Source: Blautia sp.
GTDB lineage: Bacteria > Bacillota > Clostridia > Lachnospirales > Lachnospiraceae
DNA: 64,000 bases
Assembly (NCBI GenBank): GCA_029257775.1
Contig: JARIAQ010000019.1
Location: 124,001-188,000 of the forward strand
Direction: 5' to 3'
The notes under the pieces are model-generated. The model ran no database searches. It was not told the origin of the DNA and was given only the letters and a program-made list of their open reading frames with translations. Positions 37,249 to 45,554 of this stretch are shown here, piece by piece. Every line of letters begins with the position of its first letter. Positions within the stretch are counted from its first letter, which is position 1. The translations under genes were made by a program, and so were the position numbers.

Positions 37249-38457
37249 ATGTTAAAAGGGATTATATTTGATATGGATGGGGTTTTGATCAATAGTGAAC
37301 CCTTTCATTTTAAGGTCTGGGAGGAAACGTTAAGAAGACGTGGTATTTACATAGAATATGAGATTTATAAGGCTTGCATTGGCTCGACTATAGGATTTTT
37401 AATGGATTTACTTCATAAGCACTATGGGATTTCTAGAAATGATGAAGAGTTAATAAGTGAAATGAAGATTGTAAAAGCTGAAATGATAAAAAAACAAGGT
37501 TATCCTCCGCTGATTCCTCACATAAAAGAACTTCTGTATAGGCTTTTTGAAGCTGGATACGATATGGCAATAGCTTCCTCTTCTCCAATGGAATATATAG
37601 AAAATGTAACAGAATATTGGGGGATTCGAAAGTATTTTAAGTATCTTGTAAGTGGTGAGTGTGTAGAAAATCCTAAGCCAGCTCCAGATATATTTTTAAA
37701 AACAGCGAGGCTTATGGGGATTTCACCAAAAGAGTGTCTTGTGGTAGAAGATTCTCAAAATGGATGTAAGGCTGCAAAAAAAGCAAATATGACATGTATG
37801 GCATTTTACAATCAAGATTCAGGAAAGCAGGATTTAAGTTTAGCATCTGTTGTGGTAGAAGGCTTTGAAGAAATAGATAAGAATTTTTTAGAAAAAATTT
37901 ATAGTCACAATCATCATATTCCTGCTTTGGTTTGTGAGACATCTAGATTAGTAATTAGGGAAATGAAAAAAGAAGATATTCCCCGTTTAATGGAAATTTA
38001 TGCTCAAGAAACTTCGAAAGAAGCCTGTGATGGTGGGGGAAAGTCATTAACAGAAGAATTAGAAAATTTTGAATCCTATCGTACTTATATGTATGAAATG
38101 TGCGATATGGGATATTGGTGTCTTGTAAAAAAAGATACAGCTGAGCTGATAGGGCGTGCAGGTATAGAACCAAAATTCTGGAATCATAATATGAGTGTGG
38201 TAGAATTAGGATATATTATTGATGAGAATTTTAGAAAACAGGGATTTGCTTATGAAGCATGCAAAGCAATTTTAAAAGTAGCCTATGAAAGAGGTGCTGT
38301 TTCTTTATATTGCAGAATAAAAAAAGGAAATATACCGTCTTTAAATCTGGCAAAGAAATTAGGTTTTGAAAAAATTGATTATCATTTGCAAGAAGATAGT
38401 CAGGATATGGAAGTATGGAGATATACTTGCGCAGAAATAGAAAATCAGCTACAATAA
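37249..38457 (+). CDS. HAD hydrolase fused to GNAT acetyltransferase
   Basis: 402 residues in one frame. Residues 1-215 form a beta-phosphoglucomutase-like HAD phosphatase: motif I 'FDMDGVLINSEPF' with D8 and D10, motif II 'IASSSPMEYI', motif III lysine in 'ENPKPAPDIFL' and motif IV 'VVEDSQNG'. Residues 225-402 form a RimJ/RimL-type GNAT domain with 'TSRLVIREMKKEDIPRLMEI' and the acetyl-CoA loop 'DENFRKQGFAYEA'. Both catalytic sets look intact. Such fusions occur in gut Clostridia; a coupled phosphatase/acetylase reaction is possible but unproven. It lies 21 bases after engB. Confidence 0.88.
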   Translation: MLKGIIFDMDGVLINSEPFHFKVWEETLRRRGIYIEYEIYKACIGSTIGFLMDLLHKHYGISRNDEELISEMKIVKAEMIKKQGYPPLIPHIKELLYRLFEAGYDMAIASSSPMEYIENVTEYWGIRKYFKYLVSGECVENPKPAPDIFLKTARLMGISPKECLVVEDSQNGCKAAKKANMTCMAFYNQDSGKQDLSLASVVVEGFEEIDKNFLEKIYSHNHHIPALVCETSRLVIREMKKEDIPRLMEIYAQETSKEACDGGGKSLTEELENFESYRTYMYEMCDMGYWCLVKKDTAELIGRAGIEPKFWNHNMSVVELGYIIDENFRKQGFAYEACKAILKVAYERGAVSLYCRIKKGNIPSLNLAKKLGFEKIDYHLQEDSQDMEVWRYTCAEIENQLQ

Positions 38458-38502
38458 GAGAAATTCAAAGAAAGGTTTTTCATATTAAGAAAAGGAATTG
38501 TG

Positions 38503-39348
38503 ATGGAAATTATAAAATCCAGAAAATTAAAATATGAATATGTAAAATATGATGATAATGGGCAGCCCTGCGAAAGCTATACAGCAGTTAAAGATGTTGA
38601 CTTAGATGTGAAAGCAGGACAATTCATTTCAATCTTGGGGCATAATGGTTCCGGAAAGTCTACATTGGCAAAGCACATCAATGCTTTATTGCTTCCAACA
38701 GAAGGGTGTATGTGGATTGATGGAACGGATACTAAGGCAGTAGAGCAACTTTGGAAAATTCGTCAGAAAGCAGGAATGGTTTTTCAAAATCCAGATAATC
38801 AGATTATTGGCACTGTAGTGGAAGAAGATGTAGGGTTTGGTCCGGAAAATATGGGGATACCTACGAAAAAAATATGGGCGAGAGTGGATAAGAGTTTGGA
38901 ATCTGTAGGGATGACAGCATTTCGCCATCGTTCCCCAAATAAATTATCAGGTGGTCAAAAACAACGTGTTGCTATTGCAGGTGTATTGGCAATGCATCCC
39001 AAATGTATTATTTTAGATGAACCAACAGCAATGTTGGATCCAAATGGAAGAAAAGAGGTTTTAGCAGCTGTCCATGAGCTGAATAGAACAGAGGGCATTA
39101 CGGTTATTTTAATCACTCACTATATGGAAGAAGTGATTGATTCAGATAAAGTTTTTGTTATGGATCAGGGACAGGTGGTTATGGAAGGAACTCCAAGAGA
39201 AGTTTTCTCGAAAGTGGAGGAATTAAAGAAATATCGTCTTGATGTACCTCAAGTGACACTTCTTGCTCATGAATTAAAGAAAGCAGGAGTGAATATTCCA
39301 GATGGAATACTTACAATAAAGGAATTGGTGGATAAGCTATGTCATTAA
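38503..39348 (+). CDS. ecfA1: ECF transporter ATPase EcfA1
   Basis: 281 residues from ATG 38503 behind AAAAGGA. ABC motifs: Walker A GHNGSGKST, Q-loop 'GMVFQNPDNQIIGTVVEEDV' (the energy-coupling-factor type), signature LSGGQKQR and Walker B 'CIILDEPTAMLDP'. One of two ATPases that power uptake of vitamins and metals by substrate-specific S components. Its end overlaps the start of ecfA2 by 10 bases, so the module is tightly coupled. Confidence 0.95.
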   Translation: MEIIKSRKLKYEYVKYDDNGQPCESYTAVKDVDLDVKAGQFISILGHNGSGKSTLAKHINALLLPTEGCMWIDGTDTKAVEQLWKIRQKAGMVFQNPDNQIIGTVVEEDVGFGPENMGIPTKKIWARVDKSLESVGMTAFRHRSPNKLSGGQKQRVAIAGVLAMHPKCIILDEPTAMLDPNGRKEVLAAVHELNRTEGITVILITHYMEEVIDSDKVFVMDQGQVVMEGTPREVFSKVEELKKYRLDVPQVTLLAHELKKAGVNIPDGILTIKELVDKLCH

Positions 39349-40199
39349 AATTAGAACATGTTACGTATACTTATAATCCAGGAACTGCATATGAACTTCA
39401 TGCACTAAAAGATATTTCTTTAGAAATTCCGGCAGGACAGTTTTTGGGAATTATTGGTCACACAGGTAGCGGTAAATCAACTCTAATTCAGCATTTTAAT
39501 GGATTGATGCGTCCTACATCAGGGGTAGTGTCTTATAAAGAAGAAGATATATGGCAGGAAGGGTATTCTTTGAAACATCTCCGCAGTCGGATAGGGTTGG
39601 TGTTTCAATATCCAGAGCATCAGTTATTTGAAGCAGATGTTTTGGCAGATGTATGTTTTGGACCAAAAAATCAGGGCCTTTCCAATGAGGAAGCTGAGAA
39701 AAAGGCGGTAGAGGCATTAAAGTTGGTAGGATTGAAAGAAAAATATTATAAAAGTTCCCCCTTTGAGTTATCCGGGGGACAGAAGAGGCGAGTTGCTATT
39801 GCCGGCGTTTTGGCGATGGATCCAGAGGTCCTTATTCTGGATGAACCTACTGCAGGACTTGACCCCAAAGGAAGAGATGAAATTCTAGATCAGATTGCCT
39901 ATCTTCATGAACAAAGAAAGATTACGGTTATTTTAGTTTCCCATAGTATGGAAGATATTGCCAGATATGTAGATCGTATTTTGGTAATGAATAAAGGGGA
40001 AAAAGCTTTTGATGGTACACCTAAAGAAGTTTTTGCAAACTATAAAGAATTGGAACAGATCGGCCTTGCAGCACCTCAGATTACGTATATTATGAATGAA
40101 CTTCAAGAAGCAGGTCTTTCCTGTGATTGTTCTGCAATTACGGTAGAGGAAGCAAAGGCAAGTATTTTAAAGGCACTGGAGAAAAGAAGAAATGATTAG
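39339..40199 (+). CDS. ecfA2: ECF transporter ATPase EcfA2
   Basis: 286 residues. Walker A GHTGSGKST, Q-loop 'GLVFQYPEHQLFEADVLADV', signature LSGGQKRR and Walker B 'VLILDEPTAGLDP'. The YPEHQLF Q-loop is typical of EcfA2 as opposed to NPDNQ in EcfA1. It overlaps both neighbours (10 bases with ecfA1, 8 with ecfT). Confidence 0.95.
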   Translation: MSLKLEHVTYTYNPGTAYELHALKDISLEIPAGQFLGIIGHTGSGKSTLIQHFNGLMRPTSGVVSYKEEDIWQEGYSLKHLRSRIGLVFQYPEHQLFEADVLADVCFGPKNQGLSNEEAEKKAVEALKLVGLKEKYYKSSPFELSGGQKRRVAIAGVLAMDPEVLILDEPTAGLDPKGRDEILDQIAYLHEQRKITVILVSHSMEDIARYVDRILVMNKGEKAFDGTPKEVFANYKELEQIGLAAPQITYIMNELQEAGLSCDCSAITVEEAKASILKALEKRRND

Positions 40200-40992
40200 A
40201 GATATTACCATAGGACAATATTATCCAGCAGACTCCGTTTTACACCGTTTGGATCCTCGAACAAAATTTATTGGTACATTTATTTATTTGGTGTCTCTTT
40301 TTGTGGCAGATTCCTTTTTAGGATATGTAATTGCTACCTGTTTTTTAGTGGGACTGATTATTTTGTCAAAAGTACCGGTAAAATTTATGCTTAAAGGGTT
40401 AAAACCTTTATTTATTATTTTGTTAATTACAGTTGTGTTTAACTTGTTTTTAGTACCTGGGGAAGTTATTTGGAGTTTTGGATTTTTAAAGCTTACCAGA
40501 GAGGGAATTGCTCAGGCAATTAAAATTGGTATTCGTTTAATTTATTTAGTGATTGGTTCGTCTATTATGACGCTGACAACTACGCCAAATCAGCTGACAG
40601 ATGGATTGGAAAGAATTTTGCATCCATTAAACAAAGTTCATGTGCCGGTACATGAGATTTCCATGATGATGTCTATTGCACTTCGCTTTATTCCTATTTT
40701 GTTGGAAGAAACAGATAAGATTATGAAAGCTCAGATTGCAAGGGGAGCAGACTTTGAAAAAGGAAATTTAATTCAGAAGGCAAAAGGATTAATACCTCTT
40801 TTGGTTCCATTGTTTATTTCTGCATTTCGTCGTGCAGATGATTTGGCAATGGCGATGGAAGCAAGATGTTACCATGGCGGTGATGATAGAACACAGATGA
40901 AGCCTTTGGTATACAAGACAAGAGATTACTTGGCATATGGTATTGTGCTTGTGTATTTGAGTATTGATATTCTTGTTCGTGTGCTTCTGTAG
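40192..40992 (+). CDS. ecfT: ECF transporter transmembrane component EcfT
   Basis: 266 residues with about five membrane helices. It starts with 'TIGQYYPADSVLHRLDPRTK', the conserved EcfT opening, and has the two cytoplasmic coupling motifs with Ala-Arg-Gly ('AQIARGADFEKGNLIQKAKG') and 'AMAMEARCYHGGDDRTQMKP' that dock to the ATPases. No S component gene is next to it, so this is a shared (group II) module serving S components elsewhere. truA follows after 15 bases. Confidence 0.95.
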   Translation: MIRDITIGQYYPADSVLHRLDPRTKFIGTFIYLVSLFVADSFLGYVIATCFLVGLIILSKVPVKFMLKGLKPLFIILLITVVFNLFLVPGEVIWSFGFLKLTREGIAQAIKIGIRLIYLVIGSSIMTLTTTPNQLTDGLERILHPLNKVHVPVHEISMMMSIALRFIPILLEETDKIMKAQIARGADFEKGNLIQKAKGLIPLLVPLFISAFRRADDLAMAMEARCYHGGDDRTQMKPLVYKTRDYLAYGIVLVYLSIDILVRVLL

Positions 40993-41007
40993 GAAAAGGA
41001 GTATTCT

Positions 41008-41745
41008 ATGAAACGAGTAAAATTGACAGTTGCTTATGACGGAACGAATTATTGCGGATGGCAGGTTCAACCCAATGGACGAACAGTCCAAGAGGTTTTG
41101 AATCAATGTTTGTCTGAATTTACCGGAGAGAAAATCGAAACAATTGGAGCTAGTCGAACAGATGCCGGTGTTCATGCACTAGGGAATGTGGCAGTATTTG
41201 ATACAAAAATGAGAATGCCAGGAGATAAATTTTCTTTTGCATTAAATCAGCGATTGCCAGAAGATATCCGTATTCAAGAATCAGAGGAAGTGAAGAGTGA
41301 TTTTCACCCTCGCTATGTAAAGAGTGAAAAAACTTATGAATATCATATTTTAAATCGACGTTTTCCAATTCCTACAGAGCGCTTTTATTCTCACTTTACC
41401 TATGTTCCCTTAGATACAGAAAAAATGAGAGAGGCAGCAAGGTATTTGGTAGGAGAACACGACTTTAAAAGCTTTTGTGGTACAGGAGCTCAGGTGAAAA
41501 CTACAGTAAGACTGGTTAAAGAAATTCAGATTGAGAAACAGGAAGATTATATTACGATTCGTATTACTGGAGAAGGATTTTTGTATAATATGGTTCGTAT
41601 TATAGCTGGAACCCTTATGGATATTGGGGGCGGTTTGTATCCACCAGAAAAAATGAGAGAAATTTTGGAAGCAAAAGACAGAAAAAAAGCAGGACCTACA
41701 GCACCCGCAAGGGGACTTACTTTGATGAAAATTCAATATATTTAA
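41008..41745 (+). CDS. truA: tRNA pseudouridine synthase A
   Basis: 245 residues. It makes pseudouridine at positions 38-40 of tRNA anticodon arms. The catalytic aspartate is D52 in 'GASRTDAGVHALGN'; 'AYDGTNYCGWQVQPNGRTVQ' and 'GEGFLYNMVRIIAGTLMDIG' are further family marks. It closes the ECF operon, a conserved gene order in Firmicutes (ecfA1-A2-T-truA). Terminator-like palindrome B follows at once. Confidence 0.96.
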   Translation: MKRVKLTVAYDGTNYCGWQVQPNGRTVQEVLNQCLSEFTGEKIETIGASRTDAGVHALGNVAVFDTKMRMPGDKFSFALNQRLPEDIRIQESEEVKSDFHPRYVKSEKTYEYHILNRRFPIPTERFYSHFTYVPLDTEKMREAARYLVGEHDFKSFCGTGAQVKTTVRLVKEIQIEKQEDYITIRITGEGFLYNMVRIIAGTLMDIGGGLYPPEKMREILEAKDRKKAGPTAPARGLTLMKIQYI

Positions 41746-41748
41746 AAA

Positions 41749-41823
41749 AAGAGGTTGTTACATAAAATCGCAATTGAGAATGTATAAATATTCTTGATAT
41801 GCGTCTTATGTAACAGCCTCTTT
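41749..41823. terminator. Terminator-like palindrome B (dispersed family)
   Basis: AAGAGGTTGTTACATAA and TTATGTAACAGCCTCTTT pair, with a nested inner stem CGCAATTGAGAAT/ATTCTTGATATGCG. It lies between convergent truA and yitT and could end both transcripts. Confidence 0.8.
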
Positions 41824-41829
41824 GGTATA

Positions 41830-42702
41830 TTAATGAGGTTTAAAACCTTCGCCTAAGACCTCATTAGATTCCATGATAATAATGAAAGCCTTTGGATCAA
41901 TTTCTTTTACTGCATTTCTGATGATATACATTTGTTTATTATTGCAAGCACACATAACAACATCCTTGTTTTCGCCGGAATAACTTCCTTCTGCTTTTAA
42001 GAAAGTAGCACCTCTGCTTGTGACTTCATCAATTTTTTGGGCTACTTCTTTAGCATAATCTGTAACAATCAAAGTCATTTTACCTGCATCAATTCCATAC
42101 ATGACTTTATCTACAACAGTAGACAGGAGAAAACTGATAATCATACCATAAATTAAACTGTCAATATCTTTGGAAACAATAGCAGTTCCTAGAAGAACAA
42201 TTAAAGCATCCATGATAAATGCAATTTTTCCTAAGGTGAGATGTGGATTTAAAGCTTTTAAACTAAGCATAACAAAATCAGCACCTCCAGTAGAAGAATC
42301 CCGCATATAAATTAGTGCGAATCCTAAACCAGATAAAACACCAGTGCAAATAGCTGCTAACATACGATCACCTTGATAAACAGGAAATAGTGGAGCAGCA
42401 TAGTCCATGAGTAAGGAAGTAATAACAATTGTGCGTAAAGAACGTAAAAAGAAATTACGTCCTAATATACGAAAACAGCAAAGTGCAATGGGGATATTTA
42501 AAAGGAAAGCAATTTTACCAATGGGTAATCCCCATAGATGGTAAAAAATTAAGGCGATTCCGTTAAGCCCTACTACAGGAAATTCTGAGGCTGCAGCAAA
42601 ATTATAAGTGGCAAGTGCAATTAGTATACCACCCAGAATATCAATAGATATATCAATACTCCATTTCTTTACATACCACATGGTTGGATGATTTTTCTTC
42701 AT
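41830..42702 (-). CDS. YitT-family membrane protein (DUF161/DUF2179)
   Basis: 290 residues from ATG 42702 behind AAAGGAGG; a longer in-frame start lacks a ribosome site. Five to six membrane helices ('GLNGIALIFYHLWGLPIGKI', 'STGGADFVMLSLKALNPHLT') are followed by a cytoplasmic C-terminal DUF2179 domain ('SRGATFLKAEGSYSGENKDV', 'FIIIMESNEVLGEGF'). The family is widespread in Firmicutes and its function is not established. Convergent with truA. Confidence 0.88.
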   Translation of the reverse strand: MKKNHPTMWYVKKWSIDISIDILGGILIALATYNFAAASEFPVVGLNGIALIFYHLWGLPIGKIAFLLNIPIALCCFRILGRNFFLRSLRTIVITSLLMDYAAPLFPVYQGDRMLAAICTGVLSGLGFALIYMRDSSTGGADFVMLSLKALNPHLTLGKIAFIMDALIVLLGTAIVSKDIDSLIYGMIISFLLSTVVDKVMYGIDAGKMTLIVTDYAKEVAQKIDEVTSRGATFLKAEGSYSGENKDVVMCACNNKQMYIIRNAVKEIDPKAFIIIMESNEVLGEGFKPH

Positions 42703-42835
42703 AATGACGCCTCCTTTGGTATAAAAAGAAAAAAGCATATACGAATTATAAACTATAATTCGCAAATACTCTTTCTTTATATTTTAGTATACACAGAAAA
42801 AGTGAAAAAGGTCAAGTAGAGAAAAGGAAAGATTA

Positions 42836-42865
42836 TTGTAAAAAATTTAGTATATGTGGTATAAT
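42836..42865 (+). promoter_or_regulatory. Promoter of the 88-residue gene
   Basis: TTGTAA (42836-42841) and TATAAT (42860-42865) with an 18-base spacer and a TGG extension before the -10. The gene start is 56 bases further on. Confidence 0.7.
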
Positions 42866-42920
42866 AATTGCATAACGTGAAAATTAGGACAATAAGAATA
42901 TTTTGTAAGGAGATTTTAAT

Positions 42921-43187
42921 ATGAGTCAGGAAAAGGTAGATCGATATAAAAAAGAGAAAGCAAATCGTGCAAAAATTCAGAAGAAAGAAAAAAGAGTTTT
43001 ATTTTTAGAAAAGTTTGGAATTGCAGCTGTTTGTGTAGTTGCAGTAGGTTGGATTGGATATTCTGCATATAATTTGGTAACAAGACCAGATCCAAATAAA
43101 GAACAAGAAGTTGTTACTACAGAAATGGATATTACAGCTTTAAATGATTATTTAACAGGTATTTCATCTGAAAAAGTAGAAGAATAA
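42921..43187 (+). CDS. Small single-pass membrane protein, function unknown
   Basis: 88 residues behind AAGGAG. A strongly basic N-terminus (about 1-27, many Lys/Arg) is followed by one membrane helix ('FGIAAVCVVAVGWIGYSAYN') and an acidic external tail. By the positive-inside rule the N-terminus is cytoplasmic. I recognise the type from Lachnospiraceae genomes but know no function. It has its own clear promoter. Confidence 0.7.
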   Translation: MSQEKVDRYKKEKANRAKIQKKEKRVLFLEKFGIAAVCVVAVGWIGYSAYNLVTRPDPNKEQEVVTTEMDITALNDYLTGISSEKVEE

Positions 43188-43736
43188 TGGGATGTGAAAT
43201 ATTTTTAGTTAAAAAACTGATTATTCAAACAAATACAGTGATTTTAAGCAATATAAATGAAAATACAAAAGAAATTTACCATTGATTTAACACGATTGAA
43301 AGAACCTTAATACGACAAAGAAAATAGCATAGAAAAAGCAAAATGGCATTTCATACAAGATATGAGATGTCTTTTTTTGCTGTAACGCAGAATATTTGTC
43401 CTTTTTTCTGTTTGATTATCCCCATTTTTTAGAACATGAATTGTCAAGAGCTTGTTGTGTAAGTAATGCCTGCTAATGCTGAAGAATGCAAAGAAAATAC
43501 ATCTTTCATATTTCAAAATATTCAATTTAGTATCAATATAGATAATAAAAAAATTTTTCAATTAAATAAACCTCTTGAAATATTTATAAGGTGTGACATA
43601 AAAGTATTTATTTTACATGGCAAATTTTCTTATTTGCATGATGCCCGTTCCAGTAATTGCTATTGTGCTTATTTTTTAATAAATTTGACAACAGGGAGTT
43701 TTGAGAATGAAAACATTACTTTTTAAATAAAAAATA
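43188..43736. other. Gene-poor AT-rich region, no gene recognised
   Basis: About 550 bases with no convincing coding frame: short open frames on both strands have no ribosome site and no recognisable protein. It holds one strong terminator-like hairpin (43338-43380). It may be decayed sequence or contain a small RNA; I see no core motif. Confidence 0.5.
43338..43380 (+). terminator. Terminator-like hairpin
   Basis: GGCATTTCATA pairs with TATGAGATGTC around CAAGA, extended by GCAAAA/TTTTTGC, with seven T after the stem. It would end transcripts of the 88-residue gene or of an unrecognised RNA. Confidence 0.7.
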
Positions 43737-43765
43737 GCACCGCATAAGCGGTGCCTTTTTCTCAT
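43737..43765. terminator. Terminator of the cold-shock gene
   Basis: GCACCGC/GCGGTGC with loop ATAA. On the minus strand it is followed by TATTTTTTATTT, and on the plus strand by CTTTTT, so it can act in both directions. Confidence 0.85.
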
Positions 43766-43789
43766 TAGAATATTCTAAATACCGAAAAA

Positions 43790-43990
43790 TTATAATTTTT
43801 CAACGTTAGCAGCCTGCATTCCGCGAGCGCCTTCTGTTAAATCATAACTTACAGCCTGACCTTCTTCTAAAGATTTGAAGCCTTCTCCATTGATTGCAGA
43901 GAAATGTACGAAAACGTCCTGTCCATCTTCTCCTGTGATAAATCCGTATCCTTTTTCTGCGTTGAACCATTTAACAGTTCCCTTGTTCAT
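43790..43990 (-). CDS. Cold-shock protein, CspA family
   Basis: 66 residues, the whole protein being one cold-shock domain. RNA-binding motifs KGYGFIT (RNP1) and DVFVHFSAI (RNP2) are intact, and it opens with '[17 protein letters not shown]'. It acts as an RNA chaperone that melts mRNA structure. GGAGG precedes the ATG at 43990. The transcript begins near 44120, giving a leader of about 130 bases with a large palindrome, as in known cold-induced csp genes. Confidence 0.96.
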   Translation of the reverse strand: MNKGTVKWFNAEKGYGFITGEDGQDVFVHFSAINGEGFKSLEEGQAVSYDLTEGARGMQAANVEKL

Positions 43991-44029
43991 AATGTTACCT
44001 CCATAAAAATAAAAATGGTTGGATAAAAA

Positions 44030-44096
44030 ATTAAATGGTCTTTAGAGATAATATTATGTATAAAAATGATAATACTCTCTCTAAAAACCATTTAAT
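44030..44096 (-). promoter_or_regulatory. Structured 5' leader palindrome of the cold-shock gene
   Basis: ATTAAATGGT (44030-44039) pairs perfectly with ACCATTTAAT (44087-44096), and inner segments TTTAGAGATAATATTAT and ATAATACTCTCTCTAAA also pair largely. It lies downstream of the predicted start of transcription and 40 bases before the start codon, so it is transcribed. A temperature-sensing leader is plausible by analogy with cspA. Confidence 0.65.
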
Positions 44097-44126
44097 ACTA
44101 ATATCCAATATATCTTTGACACAGTT

Positions 44127-44155
44127 AGTATATTCCTTTGATGTGGAAAAGTCAA
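44127..44155 (-). promoter_or_regulatory. Promoter of the cold-shock gene
   Basis: On the minus strand TTGACT (44155-44150), a 17-base spacer and TATACT (44132-44127). Near-consensus spacing and boxes; transcription should begin close to 44120. Confidence 0.85.
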
Positions 44156-44168
44156 GGGAAAAGTGTAA

Positions 44169-44197
44169 TTGACGAAAGAAAATGTGTGTGTTACTAT
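44169..44197 (+). promoter_or_regulatory. Promoter of the pyr cluster
   Basis: TTGACG (44169-44174), 17-base spacer, TACTAT (44192-44197); TATAAT at 44201-44206 is an alternative -10. The leader before pyrC is only about 25-30 bases, leaving no room for a PyrR attenuator. Confidence 0.65.
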
Positions 44198-44229
44198 TTA
44201 TATAATAATCAGAAAGGATATGAAAATCT

Positions 44230-45513
44230 ATGAAAATACTGATTAAAAATGGTCGTATTTTAAATCCATCAGACCAGACTGACAAAGTCGGTGATATTCT
44301 TGTAGAAGATGGTGTAATTAAGGAAATTAATGAGAAACTAGAGTGCAAAGAAGTTCCAGAAAAAATTATTGATGCCAAAGGTTGCTATGTAATGCCGGGA
44401 TTGATTGATTTACACGTACATTTACGTGATCCAGGCTTGACCTATAAAGAAGATATTGTAACGGGCGCAAAGGCAGGTGCAAAGGGTGGATTTACTACAA
44501 TTTTAGCTATGCCGAATACAAAGCCGGTGATTGATTGTGCTGATCGTGTGAATTATGTGCATAACAAGGCAAAGGAACTGGCTCCGATTCATGTTCTCCA
44601 GATTGGTGCTGTAACAAAACAGCAAAAAGGAGAGGAACTGGCAGATATAGAAGATATGATTCAAGCAGGAATTCCGGCAATTAGTGAGGATGGAAAGTCT
44701 GTAATGAACACGAAGCTTTACAAAGAAGCAATGAAAATTGCTGCGAAACATGATATTCCGGTTTTTGCACATTGTGAAGACCAAAATATGGTGAATGGTG
44801 GTTGTGTAAATGAAGATGAAAAATCAAAAGAATTGGGACTTCCAGGCATCAGTAATGCAGTAGAAGACATTATTGTGGCAAGAGATATTGTACTTGCGAA
44901 AGAAACAGGGGCAAGTTTACATTTATGTCACTGTTCTACGAAGGATAGTGTGCGTATGATTGAACTTGCAAAGGCAGAGAAACTTCCTGTTACAGGGGAA
45001 GTTTGCCCACATCATTTTATCCTCACATCAGATGATATGATTCCAGGGGATACAAATTATAAGATGAATCCTCCGTTGCGTACAAAAGAAGATCGAGACG
45101 CATTGATACAAGGATTAAAAGAGGGTGTTTTTGATGTAATTAGTACAGATCACGCACCACATAGTAAAGAAGAAAAACAACGTTCTATGGTAGAAGCGCC
45201 TTTTGGTATTGTTGGATTGGAGACTGCTGTGGCCCTTACTATGACAGAATTGGTTCACAAGGGAGTTTTGACACCATTACAGATGGCTGAAAAAATGAGT
45301 TATAATCCTGCAAAGATTATTCATTCAGACAGGGGGCGTCTGGAAGTGGGAAGTCCTGCAGATATTACGATTATTGATCCAGAAAAAGAATATATAATTG
45401 ATAGCAAAGACTTTGAGTCAAAAGGAAAAAACACACCGTTTGATGGAAGAAAAGTAAAGGGTGCAGTAAAAGTAACCATTTGTGATGGCGAAATTGTGTA
45501 TATAGAAGAATAA
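44230..45513 (+). CDS. pyrC: Dihydroorotase
   Basis: 427 residues behind AGAAAGGA. It closes N-carbamoyl-aspartate to dihydroorotate, the third step of pyrimidine synthesis. Amidohydrolase marks: the metal motif HxH in 'GLIDLHVHLRDPG', 'PVFAHCEDQNMVNGG', 'SLHLCHCSTKDSVRM' and 'VISTDHAPHSKEEK' with the catalytic aspartate. The length fits the type I (PyrC/allantoinase-like) class. It heads pyrC-F-K-D; pyrB and carAB are not in the window. Confidence 0.96.
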   Translation: MKILIKNGRILNPSDQTDKVGDILVEDGVIKEINEKLECKEVPEKIIDAKGCYVMPGLIDLHVHLRDPGLTYKEDIVTGAKAGAKGGFTTILAMPNTKPVIDCADRVNYVHNKAKELAPIHVLQIGAVTKQQKGEELADIEDMIQAGIPAISEDGKSVMNTKLYKEAMKIAAKHDIPVFAHCEDQNMVNGGCVNEDEKSKELGLPGISNAVEDIIVARDIVLAKETGASLHLCHCSTKDSVRMIELAKAEKLPVTGEVCPHHFILTSDDMIPGDTNYKMNPPLRTKEDRDALIQGLKEGVFDVISTDHAPHSKEEKQRSMVEAPFGIVGLETAVALTMTELVHKGVLTPLQMAEKMSYNPAKIIHSDRGRLEVGSPADITIIDPEKEYIIDSKDFESKGKNTPFDGRKVKGAVKVTICDGEIVYIEE

Positions 45514-45554
45514 AGGAAAAGAGTAAGAAAGAAGAACTATTTGGAGGAGAAAGC

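Noticed and set aside
37249..38457. HAD-GNAT as two genes joined by sequencing error
   Set aside because: One uninterrupted frame with a natural linker and intact motifs in both halves.
43307..43726. Two overlapping small open frames on opposite strands in the gene-poor region
   Set aside because: Compositionally AT-driven, no ribosome sites, no recognisable protein; the leftward one also crosses the hairpin.
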